From assembly GCF_000499845.2 (NCBI RefSeq), contig NC_023758.2, positions 9,196,619 to 9,260,618 on the forward strand: a stretch of DNA of 64,000 bases, in the 5' to 3' direction. A model generated the notes under the pieces. The model was not told the origin of the DNA, did not search any database, and saw only the letters and a program-made list of their open reading frames with translations. Positions 46,031 through 58,103 of the stretch are shown piece by piece; positions within the stretch are counted from its first letter, which is position 1; every line of letters starts with the position of its first letter. Position numbers and translations under genes: made by a program. This DNA is from Phaseolus vulgaris (Eukaryota > Streptophyta > Magnoliopsida > Fabales > Fabaceae).

Positions 46031-46455
46031 CATCAAACGCGGGGGCTAGCTGTTCATACCTGAGAAGGGGGCGTCCTGAAGGAATCCCTTAACCCCTACT
46101 CAAGGACTAGGCACCCAGATTCTAGCTTACATCGATCGTCTGATATCGGGGCCAGCTATTCATACCTGAGGAGGGGGTGTCCCGAAGGAATCCCTTAACC
46201 CCTGCTCAAGGACTAAGCGCCCGGGTTTTTAACTTATGTCTAACATCTGATACCGGGGCTAGCTATCCATACCTGAGAAGGGGGCGTCCCGAAGGAATCC
46301 CTTAACCCCTGCTCAAGGACTAGACGCCCGGTTTTTCAACTTATACTGATATCTGGTATCGGGGGCTAGCTATTCATACTTGAGGAGGGGGCGTCTCGAA
46401 GGAATCCCTTAACCCCTGCTCAAGGATTGGGCTCCCGGATTTTTAACTTGTACTC
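46031..46455. repeat. 107-bp tandem repeat, four copies
   Basis: The unit contains GGGGGCTAGCTATTCATACC, then CCCGAAGGAATCCCTTAACC and CCTGCTCAAGGACTAGGC. GGGGCTAGC (or variant) starts near 46041, 46148, 46255 and 46361, so the period is about 107 bases. Tat1 has roughly two copies. Confidence 0.88.
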
Positions 46456-46499
46456 AACATACCTGTTATCTTGCTTCGCATCTGACTCCCGCTTCTTTA

Positions 46500-46723
46500 T
46501 CTGGCGATGCCTTCTTCTGGCGACGCCCTGTTCTGGTGACGCCTTATGGTGGCGTCGCTAACTTGGCGACACCTTACCTTGGTGGCGCTATATTTTTTGC
46601 CATCGCCTTACCTTGGCAACGCCTTATCTTGACGACGCCATACCTAGGCGACGCCTTATCTTGGCGGCGCCTTACCTTGGCGACGCCTTATCTTGGCGAT
46701 GCCTTATCTGGGCGACGCCTCAT
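46500..46723. repeat. 16-bp GGCGACGCC tandem array in Tat2
   Basis: About thirteen copies of a 16-17 bp unit CTTGGCGACGCCTTAT with variants, homologous to the Tat1 array. Confidence 0.85.
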
Positions 46724-46869
46724 CTTTGTCTCTGTTGCTTTGATCTTACAAGAAAGGGAAAAACTAAGGCAGAAATATCTTAAACTTTTCTTTTCTTTAT
46801 TTGGGTGACCTCATTAAAAAACCCCGGGAGGGAAAAAGAGTGTCCCCTTTACAAAATTTCAACTAAAAT

Positions 46870-49800
46870 AAAACTTTAAATTAGCCGCATTCCAACTACG
46901 TGGGATGGGGCCCCCTTCTAGAATTTCTAACTTATACGAACCATTCCCTTTGGCTTTGGTTACTCTGAACGGTCCAGTCCACTTAGGAGACAACATGTTT
47001 TCTAACTCGTAAGGGTGAGCTTTCCTCATGACCAGGTCACCAACCTGGAATTGTCACAGCTTCACCTTGGAGCTGTACTGACGCTCCACTCTTCTCTTCA
47101 CAGCCTCAGCCTTAATTTTCGCCTCTTCTCTAGCTTCATCTATTAGGTCCAGGTTCACCCTCCTTTCTTCGTTGGACTCTTCTGCCAGAAAACCTAGGAA
47201 ACGTGGCGAGCTTTCGTTGATCTCCACTGGGATCATGGCGTCCTATCCATACACCAGGCTGAAAGGCGTCTCCATGGTGGAGGATTGAGGCGTGGTGTGG
47301 TAAGCCCATACAATCCTTGGTACTTCTTCTGCCCACGCCCCTTTAGCCTTCTCCAATCTGCATTTCAAACCCCTTATTAAAACTCTGTTTGCTAACTCGA
47401 CCTGCCCATTTGTCTGGGGGTGTTCGACTGATGCGAACACTTGCTTGATTCCTACTTCCGTACATAGCTTCCCCAACTGTTGGCTCGCGAACTGGGTGCC
47501 ATTGTCTGAAATGAGACGCATTGGCACCCCAAAACGACACACAATGTTCTTCCAAACAAAGTGTTGTACCTTGTGCGCAGTGATATGTGCCACTGGTTCG
47601 GCCTCTATCCACTTGGTGAAGTACTCGATGGCAACGATCAAGTACTTCATCTACCTTATCGCTAATGGGAACGGGCCTAGGATATCAATTCCCCAAGTAT
47701 GAAAAGGCCACGGGCTGTATATGGATCTTAGTTCTTCTGGTGGTGCCTTATGCCAATCAGCGTGCATTTGACACTACTTGCAATGCTGGGTGTATCGCAC
47801 GCAATCCTCTCTTATTGTTGGCCAGAAAAACCCTGCGCGTATTACCTTGGATGCCAGGGATCTTCCTCCCACGTGGCTCCCACAAATACCTTTGTGGAGC
47901 TGAGCCATTATCCTGGTGCACTCGTTGCCACTCACGCATGTCAAGATGGGGTGCGTAAACCCGTGTCTGAATAATATCCCATCTATTAATGTGTATCTTG
48001 CGGCGTTCCTCTTAATCTTCTTGCCCTCTTCCGGCTCTGCTGGGAGGATTCCGTCCGCCAGGTATCGCCTGAAAGGGGTCATCCAAGTGTCGCCTTCCTC
48101 TAAAGCACACACCTGTACGCCTTTTTCTTCTTCTGGCGAGGTTGCATAAGTACTGATACAGGGTTCCCTCGCCGTATCTTGACTCAAAGAGCGATGACTC
48201 CTTGGTTTTCCTCTTGTTGTACTAAAGTGTAGAACGTCCACCCTGTTGTCTGCAACAAACTTTCGCGGCGTCTTGAGGGTCTCTTGTATTACAGTACTTT
48301 CCCTTCCCCCCTTGCCTGAGCTGGCCAACTTGGCAAGCAGGTCAGCTCTGGCATTCTGCTCCCTAGGGAGATGCACCAGCTTAAACGCAGCGAAAGCACT
48401 TTTCAACACCTCAACATACCTTAGGTAGGAAACCATCCGTGGGTCCTTTGCCTGGTACTCCCCTGTTACTTGTCCTATGACCAACTGGGAGTCATTCTTT
48501 GCCAGGAGGCTTTGTGCACCCATTTCTTTATCCAAAAGCATCCCAGCAATCAATGCTTCGTACTCCGCCTGGTTGTTGCTTGCCCTGAAGGCGAAGCGTA
48601 AGGCCTGCTCGATCAACACTCCGTTAGGCCCCTCCAAGATTATTCCAACGCCACTCCCTTGCTAGTTGGAAGATCCATCCACTGAGATCATCCACTGTGA
48701 CCCTAACTCCACTTCTTGGGGGTCTCCTCCTGGTGAAAGTTCCGCCACGAAGTCAGCATATACTGGCCCTTTGATGGACCCCCTGGGTTCATATTGGATA
48801 TCGAACTCTGACAACTCTACCGCCCAGCGAACCATCCTCCCTGCTACATCTGGCTTCTGAAGTACCTTTTGGATAGGGAGGTTTGTCATCACCACCACTG
48901 TGAAGCTGTGGAAATAGTGGCGGAGCCTTCGTGCTGAGAATACTACCGCTAGCGCCGCCTTCTCTAGTGACTGGTACCTCAATTTTGGGCCTTGTAAGGC
49001 CTTGCTCACGAAGTAAATGGGTTTCTGCACCTGCTCTTGTTCCTGGACCAGCACAGAGCTAATGGCCCACTCAGTTACCGCAAAGTATAAGCGGAGGGGG
49101 ACGCCTACCTGTGGTTTGCAAAGCACAGGTGGCGTCGCCAAGTACTCCTTCAACTTGAGAAACGCTGCTTCACACTCATCTGTCCATGCGAAACGGCTAT
49201 TTCTTTTAAGGCATTGAAAGTAAGGGTGGCCCTTCAGTTGTTAAACTTCTTTCACTGAGGTTGGGCTCCTCATGGCGATGATGGCTGCACACTTGTCAGG
49301 GTTTGCCTCTATCCCCCTCTCTGTGAGCATGAAACCTAAGAACTTTCCCACCTCTACGCCAAAAACGCACTTTTTTGGGTTTAACTTGAGGTGATACTTC
49401 GATGTGGTAGCAAATAGTTCTTCCAGATCAGCTGCGTGCTGCCCTCTCTCGTGCGAAGTTACCACCATGTCATCTACGTAGGCCTGCACGTTCCTTACCA
49501 GCATGGGTGCAAGGACCTTGTCCATCAGCCTCTGGTAGGTGGCGTCTGCATTTTTCAAACCAAACGGCATCACCTTATAACAGTAACTGCACGTTTCCGT
49601 CATGAATGTCGTTTTACTCTCGTCCTTGGGATGCATCTTGATCTGATTGTAACCTAAGAATGCATCCAGGAAACTCAGCATCTTGCAACCCGAGGCGCTA
49701 TCCACTAATGCGCCAAGTACTCCATGTTCAAATCTGTGAAGTCAACGCACATCCTCCACTTCCCATTCGCCTTCTTCACTAGAACTACATTGGCTAACCA

Positions 49801-50070
49801 CTCAGGGTATTGTATCTCCCTGATTTGTCCAGCGCTGAGCAGCTTCTGTGTTTCTTCCTTCACGACGAGGCATCGCTCGTCGTTGAACTTCCTCCTTCTT
49901 TGTCTCACAGGGCGAACCTTTGCGTCCATCGTAAGATGGTGGCACAAAAAATCTGGGTCAATACCTGGCATATCCGCCGCAGTCCACGCGAAAGCATCTA
50001 AGTGGCGCGAGATTACTGCAACTACCTCTTCTTGTTCTCCTTGGCTCAGCAAGTGTCCTAATTTGAACAC
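46870..50070 (-). pseudogene. Tat2 pol: RT, dual RNase H and integrase, many breaks
   Basis: RT starts at 50070 and is read to about 49730, where a stretch equivalent to about 14 codons is lost or scrambled. It continues 49705-49241 with 'AYVDDMVV' (about 49455-49480), stops at 49241, loses roughly 19 codons, and resumes 49153-48662 (RT-linked RNase H) with a stop at 48662. The archaeal RNase H and integrase zinc region follow (48637-47774), then integrase core 47650-47243 and C-terminal part 47236-47054, each ended by a single-base stop. The integrase catalytic residues are still recognisable. The element is dead. Confidence 0.88.
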
Positions 50071-50099
50071 CTTACCCCCTATTTGTCTTTCTACTATGT

Positions 50100-51273
50100 T
50101 ATCTTCTGGTCAGGGTCGCTCATTCTGCACATTCTCTTCAAGAGACTCACTCGTGGAATCTTCTTCCATAGGCATCGCCCTTACGGATGCATCGGGCATC
50201 GCCTCATCTTGCTCTTCTCCAGTGGGGGAGGCATCATCGTTTCTTCCTTCTGTATGTGCATCTTCCATAGGCGTCGCCCCTATGGTGGCTTCGACCGGCA
50301 TGGACTTCTCGGGCGTCGTCTCTTACGACGGCTCCAACTCCATTTGCGAATTTGAAACGAGTGGTCGCTCAATCACCATGACCACGCCTCTTCTTGTCTT
50401 TAGGCTATTTTCATAGCACTTACGGGCCTCTTCTTGATCTGACTTGATCACGATCACCTTGCCACCAAGATCTGGTAGCTTCATCTTCATATGGCACGTG
50501 GAGGACATCGCCCTTAATTTGTTCAAGGCAGGTCTGCCTAAAAAAAGGTTATAAGCTGAGTTGGCGTTAACCACCAAGTACCAGATGCTCTCGGTGAGTG
50601 ATGCCGCTCCATCAGTGAACGTCGTCCTCAGCTCTGAGTAGTCACGTACCTCTACTGGGTTATCTGCAAACCCATATAAGCATCCATTATAGGGTCTCAA
50701 AAGGTCGGGGGACAACTGTAGCTTATTAAAGGTCGACCAAAACATGACGTCTGCTGAACTGCCTTGGTCGACGAGGACCCTATGTACCTTTCTTCCCGCT
50801 GTGACTACCGAAATGACCACCGGGTCATTATCATGTGGGATGACATCCCGCAGGTCAGCCCTTGTGAAAACGAGGTCTGACTCCCACGGGTCGTCCGGAA
50901 ATTCCTCTGCAACCAAATTTACTGACCTTACGTATTTCTTTCGTTGAGAGGCAGTGGGTCCTCCTCCGGAAAAGCCGCCAGAGATGGTGTGCACTTCTCC
51001 GTGAGTTGGGACTTCATGCGCTTGACCTTCCTCTGGTGTCGCCGCGACTGGGGTCGCAGTGGACCCAGCGAGATAATCTTTCAAAAATCCATTCTTCACG
51101 AGCTCATCTAATTGATAGCCTAGCGCCAAGCAGTTGTTAATATGGTGTCTGAATGCTTCGTGAAATTCGCACCATGATTCCTTGTGAGGTCCTAGTACCT
51201 TGTCTGACTTAACTGGTGGCCTCAACCTGTCAGCTATGTTGGGCACAATGATGAGGTCTTTAAGTTCTACCAT
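50100..51273 (-). pseudogene. Tat2 gag end, protease and linker
   Basis: The frame 51273-50323 contains the altered zinc knuckle ('CEFHEAFRHHINNC', with the central Gly changed to Arg), the protease active site 'VLVDQGSSADV' (about 50755-50790) and downstream protease sequence. It stops at 50323 where Tat1 continues. A separate frame 50301-50110 is the acidic linker to RT. Confidence 0.85.
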
Positions 51274-51284
51274 AAAGTTGTGCC

Positions 51285-52160
51285 TTAGAGGTCTATTGAC
51301 CTCTCTCCTTCCTTCTGATCAACCCCTAGGTTGGGCTCTCCTTGTCTCGTAGGTGCGCCTCCTATCTGGATTCTTTCTTTCTGTAGTGGCTTCGTGGACT
51401 CTAGCGGGTTGTGCACACATCTGTGCTCTGGGGCGTGTAGGTGCAGTTGTCGTGCACTTCTCGTATGCCTCTCCCTCAGAGGCAATGTGTTCTACCGCTC
51501 GATGCCTCACCTCAGCAAAAGTTTTGGGGCGGCTGCGATTGAGTGACTTGCTAAAAGATCCAGGACACACCCCCTTCCTGAATGCGTACACGATCATGGG
51601 TTCGTCTGTGGTACCCACCTTCACCACCTGCGCCCCAAAGCGGCTTATGTACTCTTTCAGGGTCTCCCCTTGATACTGCTTCACATCGAATAGGTCGTAT
51701 GAGACTGGGGCTGGGGCCCTGTTGGCTAAATCCTGCTCTCTGAATAGCCGCGAATGCTGTGCGAAAGACGTGACGTGACGCTCTGGGAGGCTGATGAACC
51801 AGTCCATGGCCATCCCGGTCAAGGTGCTCATAAAGAGCTTGCATCTTACGACATTAGAACTGCCTACCAGCATCATCTGTGTGTGGAATGCAGTGAGGTG
51901 CACCTTAAGATCCTCCATCCTCTGAAGGTTACTTTGGGCCCCGTGAATGTGTTGGGGATTGTTGTCTCTAGGATCGCTTGTGAGAATGGCGTTGAGAATT
52001 CTCTTGGTGGGGTGGCGTAGTTCCTCGTTGGCGCGGTGGAGCTCATCGTTTCTCGCCTGAGATGCTGTGAGATCCGCCTGCATGCAGCCCTTGCATCATG
52101 CCCATGAGTTGTTGCATGGTCATCTCTTCACTTCTAGCGCGTGCGGGTCCCATGTTCGTG
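51285..52160 (-). pseudogene. Tat2 gag N-terminal and capsid part
   Basis: The Met-rich start at about 52160 is followed by a deletion of roughly 14 codons relative to Tat1, which shifts frame. Reading resumes at 52083 and continues to 51319 through the capsid-like region ('FMSTLTGMAMDWFISLP'). A second deletion near 52015 removes part of the linker. A stop at 51319 ends the frame. Confidence 0.85.
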
Positions 52161-52244
52161 GTTTTCTGGAAACCTTCTTGACTATCTGGGTTTTGAGAAC
52201 TGGAACTGCAAAACTCGTGTAGTGGGACTGATGTTTTATATCGG

Positions 52245-52263
52245 CCCCACAGTGGGCGCCAAA
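52245..52263 (-). other. Tat2 primer binding site (tRNA-Lys type)
   Basis: The - strand reads TTTGGCGCCCACTGTGGGG after the 5' LTR, one substitution from Tat1. Confidence 0.65.
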
Positions 52264-53474
52264 TGTTCCCGCCGGTTGACCTGGGTCGTCTTTATGCGTG
52301 GCTTGTCCTCATGAGCTAGGGCACCTTCGTTCTACTCCGTGTGTGGGTACCTGAAAAGAAGTGAACAAAGGGGCGCCCTCGCGGCCGTTTGCACTCCGAC
52401 GATCAAGTCAGCTAGCGAGAAACATCAAAGGGTGACGCACCCCCGTGTAGAACACTGTGACTGAATTCTGAGGGTGGTCGAAAACTATACTGAAAGACTG
52501 AAACTGTGTTGCCCTAATCGTCTTGTGCTCACAGTGGGTGCGCAGCGAAAACAATGAGGGTTTGTGCTCTATGTAAAACTGCGAGAATTAGGTCAAAACT
52601 CGGATCCCCTTTCAAATGCCCCAAGGTCTCTTTTTATACATCTCTCGTGTTTAAAACGCGTTAAAGTGCATTGAAAGCGTATAAAAATATTCCTTGGAAC
52701 GTTCGAATCATAACTGAATTAGCGCGTACCTTGGCAAACTTTCACTGAAACATTTAATCAGCACATGCTTATTGCCACGTGCTCTTCTGACTTGATCGTT
52801 ATTCTGCGCAGAGGGTCCCTCATTGCCGCAAGCCAACTTAGGGTTATTCCATTGTGTGAGCCCTCTTTCCTCGAAGTGCTTATGGCGCGTGGGGTGACTT
52901 CCTGGGTGCCAACTCCTGCGCCCCAACCTCTAGTCACTCACCTTGGGAGTGTATCTACCTTTCTCTCGTACCATGCACATGGTTCTCCCCTAGGCGTGGC
53001 CTCCTCATGGGTCGTATCTGTCCCAGGGTTTCCCAGCGGTGGCGCGGGTACTTCACGAGTCAGGTTACCCCTTGCTGGTACTAGAACTTATGGTTTTGAA
53101 GCCATCTTTCTCTTATCTTCATTGCTGTTCTGAGCCTCCGGGGCCCGAGACTTCCTCACGGTATTACCCCCTCCATGGTCTTTCCTGCCCATGGGTATCG
53201 GGGGGTAACACCGTCGATGTCTTAACTTTGACTATTTCTTAACTTGGTGACGCCTTAACCTGGCGATGCCTTAGCCTGGTGACGCCTTTCTTGGGCGATG
53301 CCTTTGCGAGGCGACGCCTTTCTGGGGCGACGACTTTGCGAGGCGACGCCTTTCTTGGGTGATGCCCCAAGTGGTCAACCTGTTGACCTTCCTTCCCTTC
53401 TTTGGGGCCCTCGAGTAGTCTCACCATGTGTTGACTTTGACTTTGACTTTTGGTCAACGCCCCGGGACGATACA
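52264..53474 (-). repeat. Tat2 5' LTR
   Basis: It is 1211 bp. A - strand TATAAAAA box lies at 52631-52638, and GGCGACGCC-type repeats at 53247-53365. The TSD CTTGG follows at 53475-53479. Confidence 0.9.
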
Positions 53475-53479
53475 CTTGG

Positions 53480-54703
53480 AAAAATAAAAAATCCTTTTCA
53501 AAACTTCCTTCTAAGGATTCTTCTTTCAAACCTAAGGAATCTAGGCCTTCCACTTCTACTCCTAAATCTCCAATCAAATCATCTAGTAGGAAATGCTTTA
53601 AGTGTTTGGGTTATGGTCATATTGCTGCTAATTGTCCATCTAAAAGGAATATGCTTGTGCATAATGGCATTGTAGTTAGTGAGCATGATTCGGATTCACC
53701 TAGGCATTCTTGTCATTCTAGAGCATCAAGTGAACATGAGAGCAAAAGCCCACTTGAAGGAGATTTGTTGGTTGATAGAAGACTTCTTGGTCAAGTTTTA
53801 CAACCTTTTGATGAAAGTCAAAGGGAAAATATTTTCATACAAGATGTCTTATTCAAAACAACATTTGTTCCTTAATAGTGGATGGAGGTAGTTGTTGTAA
53901 TGTGGCTAGTACAAGAGTAGTAGATAAGCTTGGATTGCCTACTATCTCTCATACAAAGCCCTACAAATTACAATGGCTAAGTGAGGTAGGCGAAATCATT
54001 GTGAACAAACAAGTCCTCATAAATTTCTCTATTGGAAAATACAAAGATGAGGTCTTGTGTGATGTTGTGCCCATGGAAGCTACACATGTTCTTTTGGGAA
54101 GGCCATGGCAATTTGATAGAAAAGTTTTTCATGATGGATTTACCAATAAACTTTCTTTAGATTTCCATGGTCACAAGGTCATTTTAAAATCTCTCTCTTC
54201 AAGAGAAGTCCATGAGGACCAAATTCTTATGAAGAAAAAGAGGGAGAATGAAAAAGAAAAGAGTTCTAAGCACACACTTTTTATTTCTAGACATGAGGTT
54301 CAAAGGGAAATAGTTCTCACAATCCTATATTTTTAGCTCTTCCTAGACCTCTTATGTTAGAACCACTTGAGGATAGTCCCCATTGTTTGGATAATTTGGT
54401 AAAGGAGTTTTATGATGTGTTTCAAGATACTCCTAAAGGACTTCCACCTTTAAGAGGGATTGAGCACCAAATTTATTTGATTCCGGGCTCTTCTTTACCA
54501 AATCGTCCCGCCTTTAGGACCAACCCAAGTGAAACTAGGGAAATTCGCCAACAAGTTGAGGAGTTGATTGCTAAAGGATTGGTTCAAGATAGTATGAGCC
54601 CTTGTGCCATGCCTATTATACTTGTCCCTAAGAAAGATGGAACATGGAGGATGTGTTCCGATTGTAGGGCTATCAATAACATTACAATTAAGTATAGGCA
54701 CCC
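53480..54703 (+). pseudogene. G1 gag zinc knuckle, protease and RT start
   Basis: Reading continues from 22894 across Tat2. The CCHC zinc knuckle ('[14 protein letters not shown]') is near 53593-53635. A frameshift near 53850 precedes the protease, whose CRM-like active site region reads 'DGGSCCNVAS' near 53881-53912. The protease C-terminal part and connector run to about 54330, where another frameshift occurs. The RT N-terminus (from 54354) ends at 'TIKYRHP', where CRM2 interrupts at 54704. Confidence 0.88.
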
Positions 54704-55689
54704 TGATGTGATTCCAATAGCCACATAGAACAAGATTCTTGACACTTTGAGGAATCACCTTGAGCTGGAAAATGTAGAGGCACTTTCTTAGAAGTTGGAT
54801 CATGGTTCTAAGATCAAGAACTCACCAATAACAAGTACCAAATCTCAAACTCATTTGGATGAACCAAATATTGTCAAATTGAATCAACAAAGGAATAGAA
54901 ACTAGATTAACCGAACAGAATTAAGCTACTAAACAAAAGAACCGAACAGAATTAAAAACAAAACAGAATATAGGTGCTGAAAATAGAAAAACCGAAAGCT
55001 AGACAACTCAAAAACACAAGGCAACATGAACAATTGAAGAAGAAGAAAGGAAGGAGAAGAGAATTCTCATGAAGATGGAAGATAGGTTGGATGATCACGC
55101 CACTAGAAGTATGGATGCTCCTAGATGAGTGTGGAAGCCGCCACTTGAGGAAACCATGGTCCTTCAAGATAAGACTAGAGTAGAAGCTCAAAGCTCTCCA
55201 AATGCTCACTCCAATTTTGAGTATAGTTTCTTTAGATAAAAACAAATCTGAATTTTACAAGGAAGGCACATCTATTTATAGCCTAAGGTGCTGAAAAATG
55301 AAAGCTAAACAATTCAAAATTCCCTCCAAAAGCCATCTAGAACCGGCGCTAATTGCCTAAGCAAGGAAGGTGTGATCCCTTCCTTCACTTTGGCACCCCC
55401 TATTCTACTCCTACACCTATCTACTAATACACCCCCCTAAAGCTCCTATTTAAAAACCTAAAAGATGCTATAACAAAAAGAGGTTTCTAAGGTTTCCCTC
55501 TAAGCACCTTCAACTAAAGACACTACAAAAAGAGAAAATAAATGTCCTCTAGCTCCCAAGGCTTTGAACATGCTTCTTGTAATCCTTTGAGGTGGACTTT
55601 GACCTCCATGGGCGTCCTCCATTTGTGCCTCCACCTCTTCTTGAGCTTGATGAGTGGCCTCCATGTTCTCTTGGGCTTGATCTCCATCA
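54704..55689 (-). repeat. CRM2 3' LTR
   Basis: It is 986 bp. The pol frame enters it at 55689 and stops at 55500, so about 63 codons of Pol are encoded in LTR sequence. The polypurine tract is just outside (- strand CTCGGGGAGTA, about 55690-55700). Confidence 0.92.
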
Positions 55690-58103
55690 TACTCCCCGAG
55701 TTGGAGAGAATTCGACCACGAATTCTGGAGACCTACAGAAAAAGGAGTTAGATCGCTGACATTAAAAGTATGACTACCTAAGAATGTATCAGGCATATCT
55801 AACTCATAAGCATTGTCATTAATCCTCTTGAGGACTTGGAAAGGTCCATCCCCTCGAGGCAATAGTTTGGACTTCCTTTGAGTAGGAAAACGATCCTTCC
55901 TCAAGTGAAGCCAAACCCAATCGCCCTCATCAAACAACAATGCTTTTCTCCTTTTATTGGCAAGTTCAGCATACTTGCCAACCTTCTTCTCAATTCTCTT
56001 CTTGATGTCTTTATGCAAAGTTTTCACAAAAGAAGCCTTTTCATCCCCATCTTTGCACAAGACATCGTCAAGAAGTGGAATAGGAAGAAGATCAAGAGGT
56101 GTTAGGGGATTAAACCCATAGACCACCTCAAAAGGAGAATGGGAGGTGGTAGAATTTACTACTCGGTTATATGCAAACTCAACATGGGGTAGTAAATTCT
56201 CCCACACTCTAGGATTCCCCGAAATAAAGCATCTCAATAGTTGTCCCAAAGTTCTATTCACCACCTCGGTTTGACCATCAGTTTGTGGGTGGCAAGTGGT
56301 AGAAAATAAAAGCTTAGTTCCAAGCTTGCCCCACAAGGTCTTCCAAAAGTGACTCAAGAACTTAGGATCTCTATCGGACACTATAGACCTAGGAATCCCA
56401 TGCAAGCGAACCACTTCTTGGAAGAAGAGGTTTGCAATGTGGCATGCATCATCCACTTTGTGGCAAGGAATAAAGTGAGCCATCTTTGAAAAACGATCCA
56501 CTACCACAAAAATGGAGTCCTTTCCCTTTGATGTCTTGGGTAAGCCTAAGATGAAATCCATAGATATATCTACCCAAGGCATTGAAGGGATAGGAAGAGG
56601 AGTATAAAGACCATGGGGATGCATTTTAGATTTAGCTTTGCGGCAAGCTATGCATTTATCACACAAACTATGAACATGTTTATGCATATGAGGCCAAAAG
56701 AAATGTTCATGCAACACATCCAAAGTTTTAGCAACCCCAAAATGTCCCATTAAGCCCCCCTCATGAGCTTCTCTAACAAGAGATAATCTAATAGAGCATT
56801 GGGGAACACAAAGACGTTTTCCCTTAAAAAGAAAGCCATCTTGAATAAAAAAGTCTTTGTGTCCTCCCTTAAGACACTCTTGATAGAGGAGAGAAAAATC
56901 AAGGTCATCATGATAAAGTTCCTTAATGTGATCAAAACCAAGATATTGAGAGGTTAAAAGATTTAGCAAGGTGTATCTTCTAGAAAGAGCATCCGCCACA
57001 ATATTTATTTTGCCTTGCTTGTGTTTGATCACATAAGGAAATTGCTCAATGAATTCCACCCACTTAGCATGCCTCTTGTTAAGTTTGTTTTGGCTTTTCA
57101 AATATTTAAGAGATTCATGATCACTATGTATCACAAACTCTTTGGGAAAAAGATAGTGTTGCCAAGTAAACAAAGCCCTAACAAGTGCATATAATTCCTT
57201 ATCATAGGTGGAATAGTTGAGATGACTTCCCTTCAATTTCTCACTAAAATAGGCTATGGGGTGGCCCTCTTGAAGGAGAACAGCCCCAATACCTATGCTT
57301 GAAGCATCACACTCAATCTCAAATGTCTTAGTGAAATTAGGAAGGGCCAAGATGGGAGCATTAGTCAATTTTTCTTTCAAAGTATCAAAAGCATTTTGTT
57401 GTGCTTCTCCCCAATGAAAGACCACATCCTTTTTCACTATGTCATTGAGTGGTGCGGCAATGGTACCAAAGTTTGGGACAAATCTTCTATAGAAAGAAGC
57501 AAGCCCATGAAAACTTCGGACCTCATTCAAAGATTTCGGTGTAGGCCAATTTTGAATGGCCACCACCTTGGTTTTGTCCACATGGACCCCTTTACAACTT
57601 ACAACAAACCCTAGGAATTCTATATGATCAAGAGCAAACATACATTTAGCAAGGTTAGCATACAAATGTTCCTTCCTAAGGGTTTCTAAAACTTGCCTAA
57701 CATGCAACCTATGGTCATTCAAAGATAAGCTATAAATGAGAATGTCATCAAAGTAAACCACAACAAACTTACCAATGAAAGGTCTAAGAACATGATGCAT
57801 GAGGCGCATGAAGGTACTTGGTGCATTAGTTAAACCAAAAGGCATAACTAACCACTCATATAAACCAAAATTGGTCTTAAAAGCCGTCTTCCATTCATCA
57901 CCCGGTTTGATACGGATTTGATTGTAGCCGCTTTTAAGATCAATCTTTGAAAAGATTTTTGAACCATGTAATTCATCCAACAAATCATCTAGTCTAGGTA
58001 TGGGATGCCTATACTTAATGGTTATGTTATTGATGGCCCTACAATCCGAACACATTCGCCATGTGCCATCCTTTTTGGCACTAAGATGATAGGCATAGCA
58101 CAA
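55500..58103 (-). CDS. CRM2 pol: RT, RNase H, integrase, C-terminal extension in the LTR
   Basis: An 867-codon frame. RT has '[10 protein letters not shown]' (about residues 113-122). RNase H follows with '[16 protein letters not shown]'. Integrase has the H2C2 zinc region ('[11 protein letters not shown]' ... 'CDKCIACR') and complete catalytic residues: Asp in 'MDFILGLP', Asp in 'VSDRDPKF', Glu in '[10 protein letters not shown]'. After the integrase C-terminal domain an acidic Gln/Glu-rich tail ends with '[13 protein letters not shown]', lying in the 3' LTR. CRM elements carry a short CR motif at this position, often of '(M)TRAR(A/T)K' type, and the 'ITRSMFK' here may be its counterpart (inference). 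The frame is out of register with gag-protease by one A near 58075, so it is normally read as the continuation of the ORF at 58022-60127. Confidence 0.9.
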   Translation of the reverse strand: MCYAYHLSAKKDGTWRMCSDCRAINNITIKYRHPIPRLDDLLDELHGSKIFSKIDLKSGYNQIRIKPGDEWKTAFKTNFGLYEWLVMPFGLTNAPSTFMRLMHHVLRPFIGKFVVVYFDDILIYSLSLNDHRLHVRQVLETLRKEHLYANLAKCMFALDHIEFLGFVVSCKGVHVDKTKVVAIQNWPTPKSLNEVRSFHGLASFYRRFVPNFGTIAAPLNDIVKKDVVFHWGEAQQNAFDTLKEKLTNAPILALPNFTKTFEIECDASSIGIGAVLLQEGHPIAYFSEKLKGSHLNYSTYDKELYALVRALFTWQHYLFPKEFVIHSDHESLKYLKSQNKLNKRHAKWVEFIEQFPYVIKHKQGKINIVADALSRRYTLLNLLTSQYLGFDHIKELYHDDLDFSLLYQECLKGGHKDFFIQDGFLFKGKRLCVPQCSIRLSLVREAHEGGLMGHFGVAKTLDVLHEHFFWPHMHKHVHSLCDKCIACRKAKSKMHPHGLYTPLPIPSMPWVDISMDFILGLPKTSKGKDSIFVVVDRFSKMAHFIPCHKVDDACHIANLFFQEVVRLHGIPRSIVSDRDPKFLSHFWKTLWGKLGTKLLFSTTCHPQTDGQTEVVNRTLGQLLRCFISGNPRVWENLLPHVEFAYNRVVNSTTSHSPFEVVYGFNPLTPLDLLPIPLLDDVLCKDGDEKASFVKTLHKDIKKRIEKKVGKYAELANKRRKALLFDEGDWVWLHLRKDRFPTQRKSKLLPRGDGPFQVLKRINDNAYELDMPDTFLGSHTFNVSDLTPFSVGLQNSWSNSLQLGEYDGDQAQENMEATHQAQEEVEAQMEDAHGGQSPPQRITRSMFKALGARGHLFSLFVVSLVEGA

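Larger units (their letters stand above)
45319..46860. other. Tat2 hypervariable 3' region
   Basis: Non-coding, collinear with Tat1 10383-11804. It holds the two repeat arrays listed separately. Confidence 0.75.
22895..53474 (-). mobile_element. Tat2: Tat-lineage Ty3/gypsy retrotransposon containing Tat3
   Basis: TSD CTTGG at 22890-22894 and 53475-53479. Genes are on the - strand. The 3' LTR (left) is split by Tat3 into 22895-23384 and 41772-42496, together 1215 bp. The 5' LTR (right) is 52264-53474, 1211 bp. Its internal region (42497-52263) has many stops and small deletions and LTR differences of several percent, so it is older than Tat3. Confidence 0.92.

Noticed and set aside
55500..58103. 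Chromodomain expected after a chromovirus integrase
   Set aside because: No chromodomain-like aromatic pattern is visible after the integrase C-terminus. The tail is acidic and Gln-rich, fitting CRM-type elements instead.
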